This document shows, one piece after another, positions 9,301 to 24,100 of a stretch of DNA of 64,000 bases; positions within the stretch are counted from its first letter, which is position 1, and every line of letters begins with the position of its first letter. Location of the stretch: assembly GCF_033807575.1 (NCBI RefSeq), contig NC_084703.1, positions 13,578,001 through 13,642,000 of the forward strand, read 5' to 3'. The position numbers were made by a program, and so were the translations under genes. The notes below the pieces were generated by a model that was given only the letters and a program-made list of their open reading frames with translations, did no database searches and was not told the origin of the DNA. Source of the stretch: Cydia pomonella (Eukaryota > Arthropoda > Insecta > Lepidoptera > Tortricidae).

Positions 9301-12300
9301 CATAACAAACTTTGTTTTCTGCAATTATCTGCAAATTTCTATAACTGCCGAGCGCGCGTGGGCGGGCTAATCCTCCGCGAGAGTAGACAAAACTAGTTGT
9401 GATAAATTTCTCGGCGAGTTACAATAACATGCCCAGTCTCTTGAATTAACACGTGAGCAAAACGCTAAACGTGACCACATTCGTAGTTTAGGGACATATT
9501 TTGATAACAGACAGGTACACAAAGGGATTAATATAGCGTAACACTTTATAAATCAAAAAACATTTTTACAGTACATATGGGGCTACTTTATAGCACTAGT
9601 GCGAGAAGTAGCATATTATGTTACTGTGTCGAACATTTAAAGGGCCATATGTACTGTAAAACGTTGTACGATACATGTGCGAATAGGTAATTCGCAACTC
9701 GTGTCGATTTAAAACACTCCCTTCGGTCGTGTTTTAATTTATCGGCACTCGTTTCGAATTTCCTATTTTTCGCACTTGTATCGTAATGTACTATTATATG
9801 CGGGGTCGCAGTTCTAACATAACATAACCCACTTTTAGCTAGATATCGTTTGTGTGGAGTCGCAATTTTAACCTAACCTATTCAGGTTTCAGGGAGCCCT
9901 TTCAGAATCAGAATCAGACTTAATTTCTATTGAGGCCCAGAAATTATTATGTCATGTCACTAGTTAGATCAAACAGGCGGTGTATAACCAAGTGTAGATA
10001 TAGCCTATAAGCATTATATCAAGAATAACATTATGTATGTCGTTGATTAGGTAATATATAATTAATTATAGTATGATTTTAATTACGTTAAACACATTAA
10101 CGAAACCTATATATCTAATTAATAATATTATATAAAAGAATAGTGAACCACGTTTTATAATATAGGGATAGCAATAAAACGCAGATACTTAAATAGGTAC
10201 CTAAACATGTTCACAGGGCCTAGGGGCTAAGATTTCCGCCTAGGTCCACAAGGCCTGGCCAATCTAGCACTAGTTTTGAGATGGAGAAGGGGGCTCCCCT
10301 AAATTCTAAGTGCCATAGCAAGTACCTAAGGGCCCTAGGTCTCGTAATCCTTGCCTGCATGTTCATTGTATTCGACCGACGGGGAAAGAAGTGGATTAAT
10401 ACCCAGCCCAGCCCAATAAAAATATTAAACTATTATAGTCTGATTTTGTTATTTCAATCTTAATAAATTATTAAGCAAACATTCCACCCGTAAGTAAGTA
10501 AATAAGGTAAAAATAAACGATGATTAAGGGGCTTCCCGCGGTTTACATCGATTTTTGAGTCTTTTGAGCCGTTACTCTTACATTTGCACTATATATAGAA
10601 TTCTAAGACAAACGACTATCGGTATCGGTATCTTAGCCCTGCTGATCGAAAGTCATTGGCGTTAGGAAACCCCTTAAAAAACATTATTTTTATTTGCAAA
10701 CAAAACCATATTTTCGTCTACTACAATTTATACATGTAAAGTCTAAAAAATACAATATTGTGTTTGAAGGTTAAGAATTGTATGGAGATGACAGTTGTCA
10801 CCGTACCCTGTGAAAAAAATGAATTAGAAAATAATGATAAATTATTTCCATTGTGTAAACATGTGAATTAGTAGATAGACACACTTTTTTTAGGATTAAC
10901 CATATTGGGATACATAATTTTCATGCTGTTTTTCCACTTACGAGAAAAATGACTGTTTTTTTAGCAAATTAAGCAATTACTAAAAACCTTTGAAAACGCA
11001 CGCTACCGACAATAAATTTTAATGATTATATATTAAAGAAGAAAAACTAAGACAATCACAGTTCAGCAGTCGTGGTGCAGAAGTCGTAAAGTGCCGTCCA
11101 AAATATTAAAAGGTAATTTAACTCCTTTTCGTAGTTTGTCTGATATTTGATCGTTGAGATACAAAGTTCGATGAAGTAGCTATAATATGAGCGAGAATAT
11201 CCTTCGTATTAGTGGATTCTGATAATGTCAAGTGCGGCGATCCTAGTCGAGCCACTCTTCCTTTGATGCTCGACCTTACAACAACACTCCATAGCTCCTG
11301 GCTTGCCTGCGTCATATTTACACCTCTACTCGACCATAAAAGTGTCTATATTTTCCGAGAGCAATCCATCCCATCATCGTAAAATGCGTGTGGACGTGGG
11401 CAGTAAAAACAGCAGTGTCCTATTAAAGCAACATCTTGCTGGTAGGTACAACACCGACTTCTAAATAGTCTCGATTTGTGATTTGAACTGGAAAATGTTT
11501 ATAAACTAGACAAGTTAACCATACTGGATGTAGAGCTGTGTAATCATCCTTCAGTCGCGATCAGAAATATTGGAGTGGACATGGTGTTCACATGTATCTG
11601 AACAAAGTCTCTGTTAGTGTGATTTAAAATAAAATAAAGAAGTCACACAACCCAATATGTATAGTTACAGTAATGTTTGATATTTTGAGATTCAGTATGT
11701 ATATGTAGACGATTCAAAAACTGTGTAGCTAACTTTTTAGTAAATTGTACAAAGTTGCCTAAAAACGCAGTTATATTCCTTAAAAACATTCGTACGAAAT
11801 ACTATGGAGTGATGTACCTACTACAAGCAAAATACGAGGGAGGGTAAATAATAAATCCTGCTCATATTGATTGCGGTTAGACTCCAGGGAATCCCGAGCT
11901 TAGACTGAACAAAACGAAATCTGAGATGGGACATTCATATGGAGAATACAATCTAATGTTAAAGCCGAGTGTTGCAGGTTCCAGAGCCGCCCAAACGGAG
12001 GGGTATTTTACCTATACCTCCTGGCTATATAATTTATGGTAAAAATAAACATTGTGAAATGAAAACTTTTTTCATAAATAAAAAATAACCACCATCATCA
12101 TCAATCATCACGTATGTCTGGCAGTCATGGCCTCTTGCTCTATAAGGGGAAACTTGTTACACAAAGCCCTAACTTTTTACTAAGCATTATTTTCATGATT
12201 TTTCCATACATTATGGACCCATGGTTGAAAAATTTGGAGGGGGAGAGGGGCTTTTTTTACGGTTTAAGCGAAAAAAAATCCCTATTTTACACGTGGGAGA

Positions 12301-15300
12301 GGTAATATATTTTTTTCTAGTTTTATAGATGCAGATGGACAGATAGACAGACGGGTATGGTGAAACTATAAGGGTTGCTAGTTCTCTACGGGACCCTAAA
12401 AACCTGTTGGCTGCAAGCTAGTTTATCGACTGGCTCCAAGTTTGCTATTGATGGAAATGATCGCCACTTACAATGCCACGAGGCATCATGAGATTAAAAA
12501 CCGGAATAGTGTATTATTGCGCATTACAGCGATGTTGATGCGCACTATGGCCCACGTTACTAGCTGGCTGCAGCTGCGCGCATAACATAGTCGAAAAATA
12601 AAACATACTGATTGTATTTACGGTGGTACATTTTTTTTCAAAAAACGATGGATGGATTGTGTGAAAGAGGATATGAGAAAGAAAGGAGTGAGTGCTGTGG
12701 TGACGAAAGATAGAGGAGAATGGGAGAGAAGAACATGTTGTGCCGACCTCACATAACGTGGGTAAGGGCAGGAGGAAGAAGAAGATCGAAAAAAGGAATA
12801 ATATCAAAAATTAGTATTTGTAATGAAACTCAACGACATTTTAAATATTGATATTCCGAGAAACGGACGGATTATTTGAAGTAAGTAAGTAACGTAGTGG
12901 CACCAATAATTGGCACACTTAGGAGATAGTGGGCTTCTTTATATATTTAAAAGTCATATAGTCAACTTTAAACTAGTATGGTAAAGTATATTCTTGAGAT
13001 AATAAAAGGGTGTATCGTTTTTATTTACTAAACATAGACTAGAAGAAAATAGAAGAACAAAAATCTCCAATCATCGACACTAAATCTCCAGTAATCAACA
13101 CCCAGTTATCGACAGTACCAGTTACCGACACTACTTATTTGGAAATGTTTAGAAATTAGGAATTATTATAACTATATAACAATCTTAGTCGTAACTAGAT
13201 CTACCTTGATATGAATGTTTGATTTCTGATGACTATACAGAAAATTAAATTGAAAACATAATAGATAACGGTAAATTAGATCTTTGTCAGTAACTACGTA
13301 GCTTTTGCACATATACGTGATCTTTTTGAAGTAAATAATATGTAAAATAGGAGTTAGCCATTTTCAAACAAAATGATGGATTACACTTATGTCAATGGGT
13401 GCCAATCAAAAGTATGCTAGAACAATGTTGCCATATTAAGAAATCTGTTTCCTACCCTTATTTCCTTGAATAAAAAAAGACTTTCGGTCATTGGTCCCAC
13501 TACGTTATCGATCGATCGATGATGCGCAGATTTGTAAAGTCTAAACTTTAAAAACACGACAATACGAGTCAAGGCACACGTGATCGTGAATGACACGATT
13601 TATACCAACATACCACGCGCGCTCATGACAAGTCTAAACCGTACCGACTGTATTTACATGAAAACATTTTTTTCTAAAACGTAATTTCTAATGCTTTGTG
13701 ATGAACGTAATAGTCTTCTTGGTAGTGAACCTATATTCGAAACGGATGGTAACGAGTGGCTGAGATCGAATCCCGGTAAAAGCATAAATGGCATGCAACC
13801 TAATAAGAGTAATAAGGCACAGTCCAGCGGACGAGAAAGGGAAAGTGTCATGCGTTAGGGCGACACAACATGGATTTGTGACCCACTGTCAAACATTGGT
13901 TTTCTTAGTGAGAATTCTGTAAGTAGTATGAATATTAATGTGCTCATAAATATAGGCCGACCGATTTAATACCTCAAAACTCAACAAACTCAAATTATTT
14001 ACAAGAATCTTGAGATGTATATGTATTAAAGAAAATGTATATATAACAAACAGAGGTGATTTTCTTTTATATCAAGTAGGTAAATTTCGTTAACAAGAAA
14101 TATTTTAAATTGTTATTTTACATTTTACTTAAGAGGACCGCCGATTCTGCATACAAACGTAGTCCCCATTTTCCTCTATGGATATTGACATTTTGGGAAA
14201 TATTTTTACATAGTTTGATGTATATTTACCATATCACAGCTATGCCCCTACGTTTTACTTTTTTAGATTTTTGTATTATTATGAAAAATTTGAGCAAAAA
14301 CAGATTTCATACATAATTTGAAATGCTTCTAACTCCTATAATAATTAAAATTAAAAAAAAAAAACAAACGTAGGGGCATAGCTGTGATTGATATACAATA
14401 AATTGCGTCAAAATATTTTCAATAATGTTGATATCCAGAAAAGAAAATGAGGAAAACGTTTGTATAAAGAGGTGCTTTCGCGCGGGTTCTCCACTTTCGT
14501 TTTAATTGTGTTAATCTTTTACATCGACAATCCTAGTGTGTTATGTATTGACTACAAAAACATTCTTTTGAGAAAGCAACGCGATCACATTTCATCTTCA
14601 GTTCCAAGACTTCATATTATTAGGCGCGAATTGGATACATACGTGTAATACATAATATATTACTTTTAGAGGGCGTGAACAAAGTGCTTTTTTAATCAAT
14701 TTATTTCTTTCACCTTGAGGATTTACCTACTTAGTAAAATGTACCTACGCTAATAGCTTACAGTAAAATCGGTGTAAATTCATACATTTTTACAAAAATA
14801 TACACGTACTTTGAAAGCATACATAGTTAGCTAAGTACTTGATTGAAGTATGTATGTTGCAGCTCCAATTATGTTTTTTTCACCACGCCAGCTCGCAAAG
14901 GCTCTCTTTATCCTTTAAAAACAGATGAGAAAGCTGCATTTTATCCATCCATCCATCCAGAGTGGCAAAGTAAGATAATGTACATTTTGAACTGATACCT
15001 CTCAAATAATGCTTTTGAATGATAAATATTGTCCAATAATGATTGCAATCATTGAGTTTAAACTGTCGTGAGACATACTAACATTTAACTAATTCTACGG
15101 ATTCCACTCACGTGTTTTTAGTCACTCGCGCGACATGTTTCGGAGAGCCGAAGTCTTCTTTCTCAACATGTGGCACGTGTGGAATCCGTAGAATTAGTTA
15201 AATGATTTGTAACGTTTTACAGTTAGTAATTTGGGTCGAAATTCTTTTCGTTGTCTGCCTCGCCTCTATCTCGAGTTGATGTGGCGAAAAATTTTGTGTT

Positions 15301-18136
15301 TGAAAATGTTTGCTAACTCTCGTGCCTTAAAATCCTCGTAATTCAAGAAAATTAAAAAAAAACCAGAGGAAATAAATCAGGGGTGTAAGGGGCAAAACAC
15401 CCTGTAGCTCCCAAAGTAGTGATCGTAGAGTATTGCTGTTTTTTGTTTATTATTATTAATTTTTTCCTATATTAAATTATTTTTAATGAATTATTATTGT
15501 CTTTTACAACGTCAGATTCTTTTTGTGAGTTCATGTTATTTAGAAACATTGTGACATTGTTAATTATCATGTAATTTTCAATGAGAAATAAATTTAATCT
15601 ATGTATCTATCTATTCGGTTTCATTGACGTGGCTATCGCAACCTTCAAGACTCCACTTTTTGAACTACACGGTTTAATTTTGGAACCTTTCGCTTGCTCG
15701 GTTATCAATAGCACGAGGGGTTAAACAACAACTTTGCCCCCTTGTATAACAAATAACTACTTAGAGTTACCAACTAAATCTGAAATTCTAATTTGGAAAA
15801 AAGCAAGTTCGTAAAAAAATGTGCTGAGGTGCCTATAGGTACTGTCAAATATCTCGTTTTCGATCCTAAAGATAGCCCGGTTAAATAGAATGTATTAAAC
15901 TAAAATTATTGTCCACCCAATGCTTATTAATCGCTTGACGTTGATAGTTTGTTCCACTATGAAAGAATGATGTGTACATCAAAAACAAAAATAGCGCCTA
16001 TTATTTCACCGAAACCATTGCACGAAAACAGTTCACACCGGCCTCTAGCAGAGGCCTGTTGCCGTCTCTAGACGCCACCGCGTCTTGCCGACCTTATTTC
16101 AGCAATGATCTCCGGGACTGCGTCACGGCCAAGACGTGGAGTACCATCTGTTCGATTAAAACTCAATTGAATGACGTTTATGGTTATTGAATATTGATTT
16201 GTTTCCATTCTGACTATAAAAGCATTGATAGTGGCTACCTACTGAAGACATTGAGTCGGTTTAATATTTTAGTGATTTATTTTCGCTACTTCAGTGCATA
16301 CCTATAAATAGGTATGCCTATATTTTCTGTAACATTAATGGTACACCAATAATTTACAGTTGTCTATCTCCATACTCTCAGGGTGATCCTCTTAATACTT
16401 TTTTATGAGTTAATTTGTAATCTTCATCCGAGGCAAATTAATTGAGAATAATCGTTATTGTAAATAGCGCTGTTTAATGTTTGCATTTATAAAGCTTATA
16501 AAGATAATTACTACAGTTCTTACTCATTCTTCCTTCGAATACCATTTAAAGCAAAATAGTCGAGGTGAGCTCCGCCGGTCCATCCGCTCGCGTTATCCCG
16601 GCGGACGGGAAAACTGGACACGACCAGGCGATTTCACCATCGCTTTTCCTCCACGTAATCATAACACTGTATTTATATATGGACTAAGTTACTACCAACT
16701 CACGCACTATTACTATAATCACTTCATGATTTGGCGTGTGACCACTCGATATCGTTCAAACCTCATAATTTGGTTATTTTCCTGGTGACGTTTTGGGGAC
16801 ATCGAATAATTAAGGTATCCAAAACTGAAGCAAATAAAAACAATTGATAACAATTCGATAAAATATATAATTCAGTTAATTCAACGAAAAAATATTCTTA
16901 TAAATTGTATCAATCCAAATAAATCTTTGCAATAAAATTGACAAACGAAACTTCATTACGTATTTTGTGACGCCCAAATTTTTCACTGCTAACATCATTA
17001 TCATGCAACTACTTTAGGTGCAGTGAGTTTAAGTCCTCCGAATGCAATTCGTTGAGCACTGAGCCGGCCGCGCGTGCCCGGGATCGCAGATATCATTGTT
17101 ATTAAATGGCTATTTTGAGCAGAAATAAAGGTCTTAATTAACATTATGTACCTATTTTTAGATAAATATATTTTTTTATGCGATGGTGAGATTTGTGAGT
17201 ACCTACATTCCTGGTAAACCGTGATAGTAAAGATTCTAATAACGTTCGTACAGATCACTGTCTCACGTTTGTCCGTTTACCAATACAGCGCGTTTAGTTT
17301 TTCATTTTTTGGAGTACCTAAAATCTATCTTTAATTCTAACTGGTACAGTCACTACAGTATGAGGCCGATGGAATATTGTATGTTGTGGCAATATGACGT
17401 GACGTGAATCAATCAATCAACAGGCAATCTTACTCTCGATGAACTAAATGGCCTCAAGTCAAAAATGAATACTCAAGTCAAAAACTTGTGGATCATAAAG
17501 CCGACCTAGCAATGAAGAAGGCATTTTAGGCAATCGTCAATCTTACTGACAGAGCGAGCGCGAAGCGCGAGGGCAGCGTCTCCGATTCATCTTGGAAAAA
17601 ATCGTTGCGTTATTCCGGTTCCCGCTGTTCTACAAACAGTTCGCATTTCTGTACCGATTCTCTTGAAATTTTGTAAACAGGTTGAATAGGCCTTCTATTT
17701 AGCCTAGTAGGTAGTGACCCTGCCTGCCTGCCCACTAAGTTTAGAGATCTTGGGTTCGAATCTTCACAAAAATATGGACATCTAAGTTGTCATTTTCACG
17801 TAGGCTTTCAGTTCGTCACATATATCTTAACTTCGAGTTTTTCCTTTAAGACAGACATACACCCTCATTTAATCACAATGACAATAACGGTTAGAAAGCA
17901 AAGAATATAATACTCACTAGGAGGTGGTAACTAAGCACTCAAATGCAAGCTGCTGTCATTAATACTTACACACACTGCCAATCACGTACGTCAGCAGCCA
18001 GCTGGTAAGCAGTTGTTATTTCAATGGTAACTAAGCATCAACATTTTATGTGATTCACTTTTAAAAAAATACTGCAGCAGCTACGAGTTGGCGTCAAAAT
18101 ACTAAAGTACCTATATTTCTAAGAAGGCATTTGAAT

Positions 18137-18167
<31 letters not shown>

Positions 18168-21100
18168 TGTGTATAACTTTCTTTACAGTATGATTATAAA
18201 TAACACCCGTCTAGATATAATACATGTATAAAGTATATAGAGACAAATGGAAGGTAACTGGTACTTATAGCACAGGTTCATACCTATTTTAAGTATCAGC
18301 GAAAAACTCTTGGACAATGAATCCTATGTAATATATTATAAGATATTATGTATTAGGTGTAAACTTTTGAGGTTAATAAACTTAAAACTTAAAAAACTTA
18401 AAACTTTAAAAAAACTTAAAATTTGAGTATCTAACACCTCCTTTCTTAAAGAAGTATTTTATCGTCATGTGTAAATTTTAGACAGTTAATAACTGTTCGG
18501 TTCTACCGGCTTATATTTTAAAATGTATTCGTAAAATATGCCGTAGTTGTTTTAATATTTAATAATATGTTAAATAAGTTCTTATAAAATAAAATTAACC
18601 GGTCAAATGCGAGTTCGTTTTACTCGCGCACCGAGGGTTCCGTACAAACTTTGAATTATCTCGTATAACTATAAAAACTTTTGATCGAGTACCTACACTA
18701 AGTAATTGTGTACACGCTCTCTATCGGAATTGTCTAACTAATTTGCTCGATGTAATGCACGTAAGAATGTTGGTTTTTCGAGGATAATTCTCTATCATGT
18801 GATCCGATTTCAAAAATTGTTCTGTTATTTGAATAAATTGTCTTTAATGTAATGTACTTATAGAAAATTCAAGTGTAATAAACACACGTAAAGTTAATTA
18901 AATTGCAAACAGAATTCGGAATGTTTTTTGTTAGTTAAAAAAAAGTTACAGGCAAATCTTGAGTGAGGACTCATTTTAAAAATATCAGTTTTTGTTCTTT
19001 TCTTGGTGTCGTTGACCTAAAGTACTTAAACTAATTTTAGTGCAGCATTATTATTATAAACTAAATCAAAAATCTTGTTGAAGAATTAATTATCTCATGC
19101 TAACTAATGTGGGAATCAATTAGTCGAGCAATTACCATTCGTTTGTTTGTCTTTACTTTTTGTGTTAGTTTTTTATTGCACAGAACATAAAAGTTAAAAA
19201 CGAAGTTTGCGCAATCTGGATTTTTTTAGCTAAGTATATCCGCTTACATTGTTTTTTTTATTACCAAATGTCAAGGATAGGATTTTGGATACTATAAAAC
19301 CTAAAGTTATATTATAACAGAAGACTGGAAGATTTACATTGGGCATTATGTAGGCAGTTATAAGAGCAAAAATTCAATAAATAAGCAATAATAAAAGTAG
19401 GTAGTTATTGCTTGCTTATTGAATAAGAAGTAAACTAATTGGCCTACATGTTAAGCAAATAAACAAGAATAGACAACCGCAACTACTAGTATAGTCTGAG
19501 AATAAGAGGTTGCGATTAAGAGCGCTATTACGTTTCGGCGTTGAGCGAGTTTAGGTATTTTACGCGCTGCGGCAGGCTGTACGAGCTCAGTATGCCTATC
19601 CCTTTTATCACATTTTTCCCTCTCGCTCGTACATAAAGTCCTAATAAATATTATTTTGTACGAAAATACTAAATCCATCGCAAATATACTTATGTATAAT
19701 AATAATATAGTTTTTTTACTAGAAATAAATTATACTCGCTTGTTTATGTTTCGTCATTGCATTAGGAATAGGTTGTGTAATGAATCTATAGCTTTGCCCC
19801 TCTATCGCTAATCGTTGCGAATGTCCTACTTCTCGCACTTGTATCGTAATGTACCTACTATTATAGTACATATGGTGCTACTGTACCGGCCGAGTGCGAT
19901 AATTAGCACATTACGTAACTATGTTAAAAATTAAAAGTCCTGAATTTCATCGAGGAATATTATCAATTTTACATTAAGTATTTAGACTTTTCATGTGAGA
20001 GCGCTCTTAAAGCGCCCTGTGATTTGTTTTGATTGCGTAGTACCTACCTACTTATAGTTGTTCAGCACCAGATGCCGAATGTCATTTGTAATATAGTAAG
20101 ACTTTGAACTAGGTTTAAACATTTCAAACCGTAGTCGACCGTCAAAAGAATTACGCAATTAACCCGCTAACAGCGCGTAAGCGTTTTGACATTCTCGGAA
20201 ACTGCTCACGAACGCGTTAGCTTGAGTAAAGTAGGAAACAGCTCATTTTGCATCACAAGCTGATATATCAGCCATCTCATTGCCCTGGATCTGGTCACTT
20301 ACCTTATAACCTTGCAGTTGATAGAAATTTTTTCTATAGCTAAAATTTTATTTATAGGTAGTGAAATCATTACAAGACAAGCGCAAACAAGAAGCAACTA
20401 TAGATACGGATACAAATAATTATATAAAATTGAATGTATGTACCTATTGATACTGCGTCTTACCTTTAATGTACAAAGTTTAACACGTAACTAGTAGGTA
20501 CCGTGTTGCCGTCAGATTCATGAAAACAATTTAATCTAGGTACTATTGCGGCACAGCGAATAGTATAGCTATGTGAGCCTAGATATCTATACCCGTCACG
20601 CGTTACCAATGCGCCCCAATTCTAACCTATTGTCTCCATTGGAGGTATTACCTAAAAAGACGTGGATATTGCATTATGTATATTCGTCAATCGCAGTGAC
20701 CTAAAGGCACAATTGTCTCAAAGACAGACAGAAAGGTTCCTTGAACAATATCCGATGCAGCGAGTTACAATCGAGGCTGCAATTTCCTTAGTTGAGGTTC
20801 TTTGTGAGTTAAGTATTATTGAGTATCCAAGATTGAACTGCAAACTTGTAGGCATCTTAGGCATCCAATATTAACTGTTTATTTAAGTAGTGAACTGATA
20901 TTGTAGGTACATGTTACATGTCTGTGATGGTTATTCCTTATGTTTATTTTTTATGCCCACCGACAGACCTATTTGCTCGATATATTTGTAGATCATCGAT
21001 TTTGCTATTGAGCAGGTTTAATAATAGCTTATTACATGGACTACATCATGGAAATGCTGTTCATCAATAAAATAATTTGTACCTACTTGTTAGATATTTT

Positions 21101-24100
21101 CTAATGCTTACATATAAGTTTTTGTTCTATTAAGCATTTATATTTTCCACTAACTGTGCCTCTCTTCATATACAGTATTTTTTCGGATTCGATGATGGAT
21201 ATTTCAAGCCTACTTACGAGTCACAGGACTATGTAACAAAACAACGCAATGGTGTTTGGCTTTGACCGCTGAAATCATTTTGAGACACATCCATCGGACC
21301 GATTTTATGGGCAATGGGCTACAGACTAGGTAATGTACTTAAGAAAGGTGAAGTCCATAATTGAAATGCTTGTTTGTGCCTTATGTACCTACATATCTAC
21401 CTATTATACGTACATTTGTTTTTCAGCAAAAAGTTTTTATTTTAGGAAGGTCGTTCGTATGCTACTATATAAATTTCTTTCGCAGGCCACGGCATTATAT
21501 TTCATAACTAAAAAGTTTATTTAGTCATATACATCGTTGCTGTTGTACTCTTCTTATATTGTGCTAAATAGAGTTTTTTGTTGCAGTGCGGACGGAGAAT
21601 ACATTGCTACAAATTTCAACAACATGAGAAACAACGTGAAGTAAGTTAGAAATAAAGTTTGTGTATTATTTAATTAGAATAATACTATAAGGGCGCACTC
21701 GAATCATGACCTGCCTTGTTCTGTTGTGAATTCTGTTCGTGCACGTAAAGTAACTGTAGCTACCCGACTAACCCAACCCGCATTCGCCGAGCCCGAACTT
21801 ACCCATAATAAGCGTATAGTGAAACTCCCCTTGTATGATTGTTTCCTTATGAAAAATACTTTATCAAGTACACTCATGATAGACCTGATTTCTCCGTCCG
21901 TCCATCCGTCTGTCTGTCTATCAAGACTTTATATCGGGAACGCGTGGAGGTATTAAGTTAAAATTAAAACCATATACTCAAGTCTACAGTCCCTTGAAGC
22001 TGTGAAAAATTCAAACTTCTAAGTTTACGTAAAAAAAAGATAAGGCCGTTTATGCCGCAAGAAACGTATATTTTGATGTGCGATATACAGTGTGTAAATC
22101 TAATACGGGCGAATCTCTTAACGGTGGTTAGTATAGGACATAAAAAATGTAATTAGATATTTTATACTTAGAATTGCAATTAAAATTTTATCCATACAAA
22201 ATAATTCGGCCCGCAAAAAAACGCTCGTTGACAGTTACTTTCAAAAGCTCATATCGCGTATGTAATGTCATTATTGTCATTAACTGCCATGAGTGGGTAA
22301 ATAATAATCAAGTATGATGCTTTTTATCTGATAAACGTAATACGTAGTATCAAAAATAAAGTTAGATCCTCGTACACGTAAAAAAACTACAGACTTAAAA
22401 AAGCAATTTATTTTAATACCTACCTATTAAAAGCACAGTTTAGTTTCGCCGGTTACAGATATCTTGATGGTATCTCTGAAAAGTTTCTGAAAAACTTAAG
22501 TTATCTTGTTTCTCAGTTCTTCTTCTACCTCCATCTACTGCTCTCAGGGTCAAGTGCAAAATGGCGGAGGATTCGGTCTTGTAATGGAACTGGTACTTCA
22601 TCGTGAATAGCTGCTCCCTCCCCCTTTCAGTCACGGGCAAACCTTCGCGAACTCACTGTATCGCGTTTACAATTACTCGAGCGTTTATTGGTACAATTCG
22701 ATCAGGGAATCGCTCTCTGTTCAGAGCTAACACTCGATTACCGTTTTGTAATGCTTCGCCGTAAATCAAAATCATGTCCATTAATTCGGGAGCAGGTAAA
22801 GTTGTTAACTGAGGCATTTATATAACTTACGATTACTTCTGTATTGAATGACTCAAGAATGACTGACATTGTCAAATCAGAGTTGAAATAAAATAAAAAA
22901 CATTTAACTTTACCAAAGAGTTTGTCACGTTTTGAAACAATGTACCAAACTTTGTGGTGTTTAGACTGTTTAGTTAATTCTCGAAATAAATTTTGGTAAT
23001 AATACAATTATCAGGCGGGCCGTATGCTTATTTCCCACCGTCTGGAATAACAAAATCAGACAAATGTACTGATATGAAATGCATTTTCAGAAAAGGTGCT
23101 ATCAAAGTATGTCTATGCTCAGTATTAGGAAACATCACGTCAAGTACTGTTATCGTGACTGATTAAAATGACATTAAGTAGATGAAGTCAGTTCTTTGTT
23201 GATAAAAAATATAAATAAATAACATTTAATATCTTTAACATGCCTGTCTGTCTACCAAAAGAACCACAAAACATTAAACGCAGTGTAATACGAACATGTG
23301 ATTGTTCCTGCAGATATTAGGTAAGTTCGTAAATGCGTAGTAATCGTTTGGAATAGATATTCTGGTAACGCAACCATGTCTACAGTACATTAATGCTGAA
23401 AAAATTTTAGAAAATTAATTTTGGGGTCACAGTTAAGTGTAACTTAACAATGATTACACTAATTAGTTCTATGTCTGGTTTAATTTATCGCCAGTATCAG
23501 ATTTACACACTGTATAGGATACTTCCCGTTGACCTAGAACTACGAAATTTGGCAAGTAATATGGTCTTATACTACGAGTATAGGGAAAATTCTATAACAA
23601 GTAGAATAGTAAAAAAAAAGTTCAATTTGTACGGAACCTGCGGCGGACAAGTTCGACTCGAACATGTCCTACGGTTTTTACGGTGTTATTATTGCATTCA
23701 TGACTTATTCTACTTACTGGCCTGATTTGAAATATTATATATTTATATAAAAACGTCCGATTCCCTCAAAGCACCTTTTGTTGAAGTGGGACTGAGTGTT
23801 ATTCAATAATGTCCGAAATAAAATATTTGTGCCATAGTTATAGTAACATATTATTAAAGTGGAGGAAATTTCCAATAAAAAGTCCTAACTTGCAGAACTG
23901 TATCTTTATTATGTATATTTTTTATTCAACGCTGATCAATTCATAGCCCTCCGCGTCTCTTTTTCGAGATGCGTGCGCGGCGTGAAAAAGCGAGTAGGTA
24001 ACATTAAATATTATATTAAAAGTATTAAATGTTTATTTCATTTTCTTTTGTAATATGGTGTAGGTATCTTGAACATGTCAAAGAATATAGTTACTTCAGT

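Noticed and set aside
12514..12807. A 97-residue secreted-looking protein on the minus strand
   Set aside because: The Phe/Leu/Pro-rich start comes from the GAAGAAG tail read backwards; the + strand carries the LINE remnant.
16477..16788. A 103-residue gene
   Set aside because: No splice or start context, no recognisable motifs; reads as a chance frame over a GC-rich patch.
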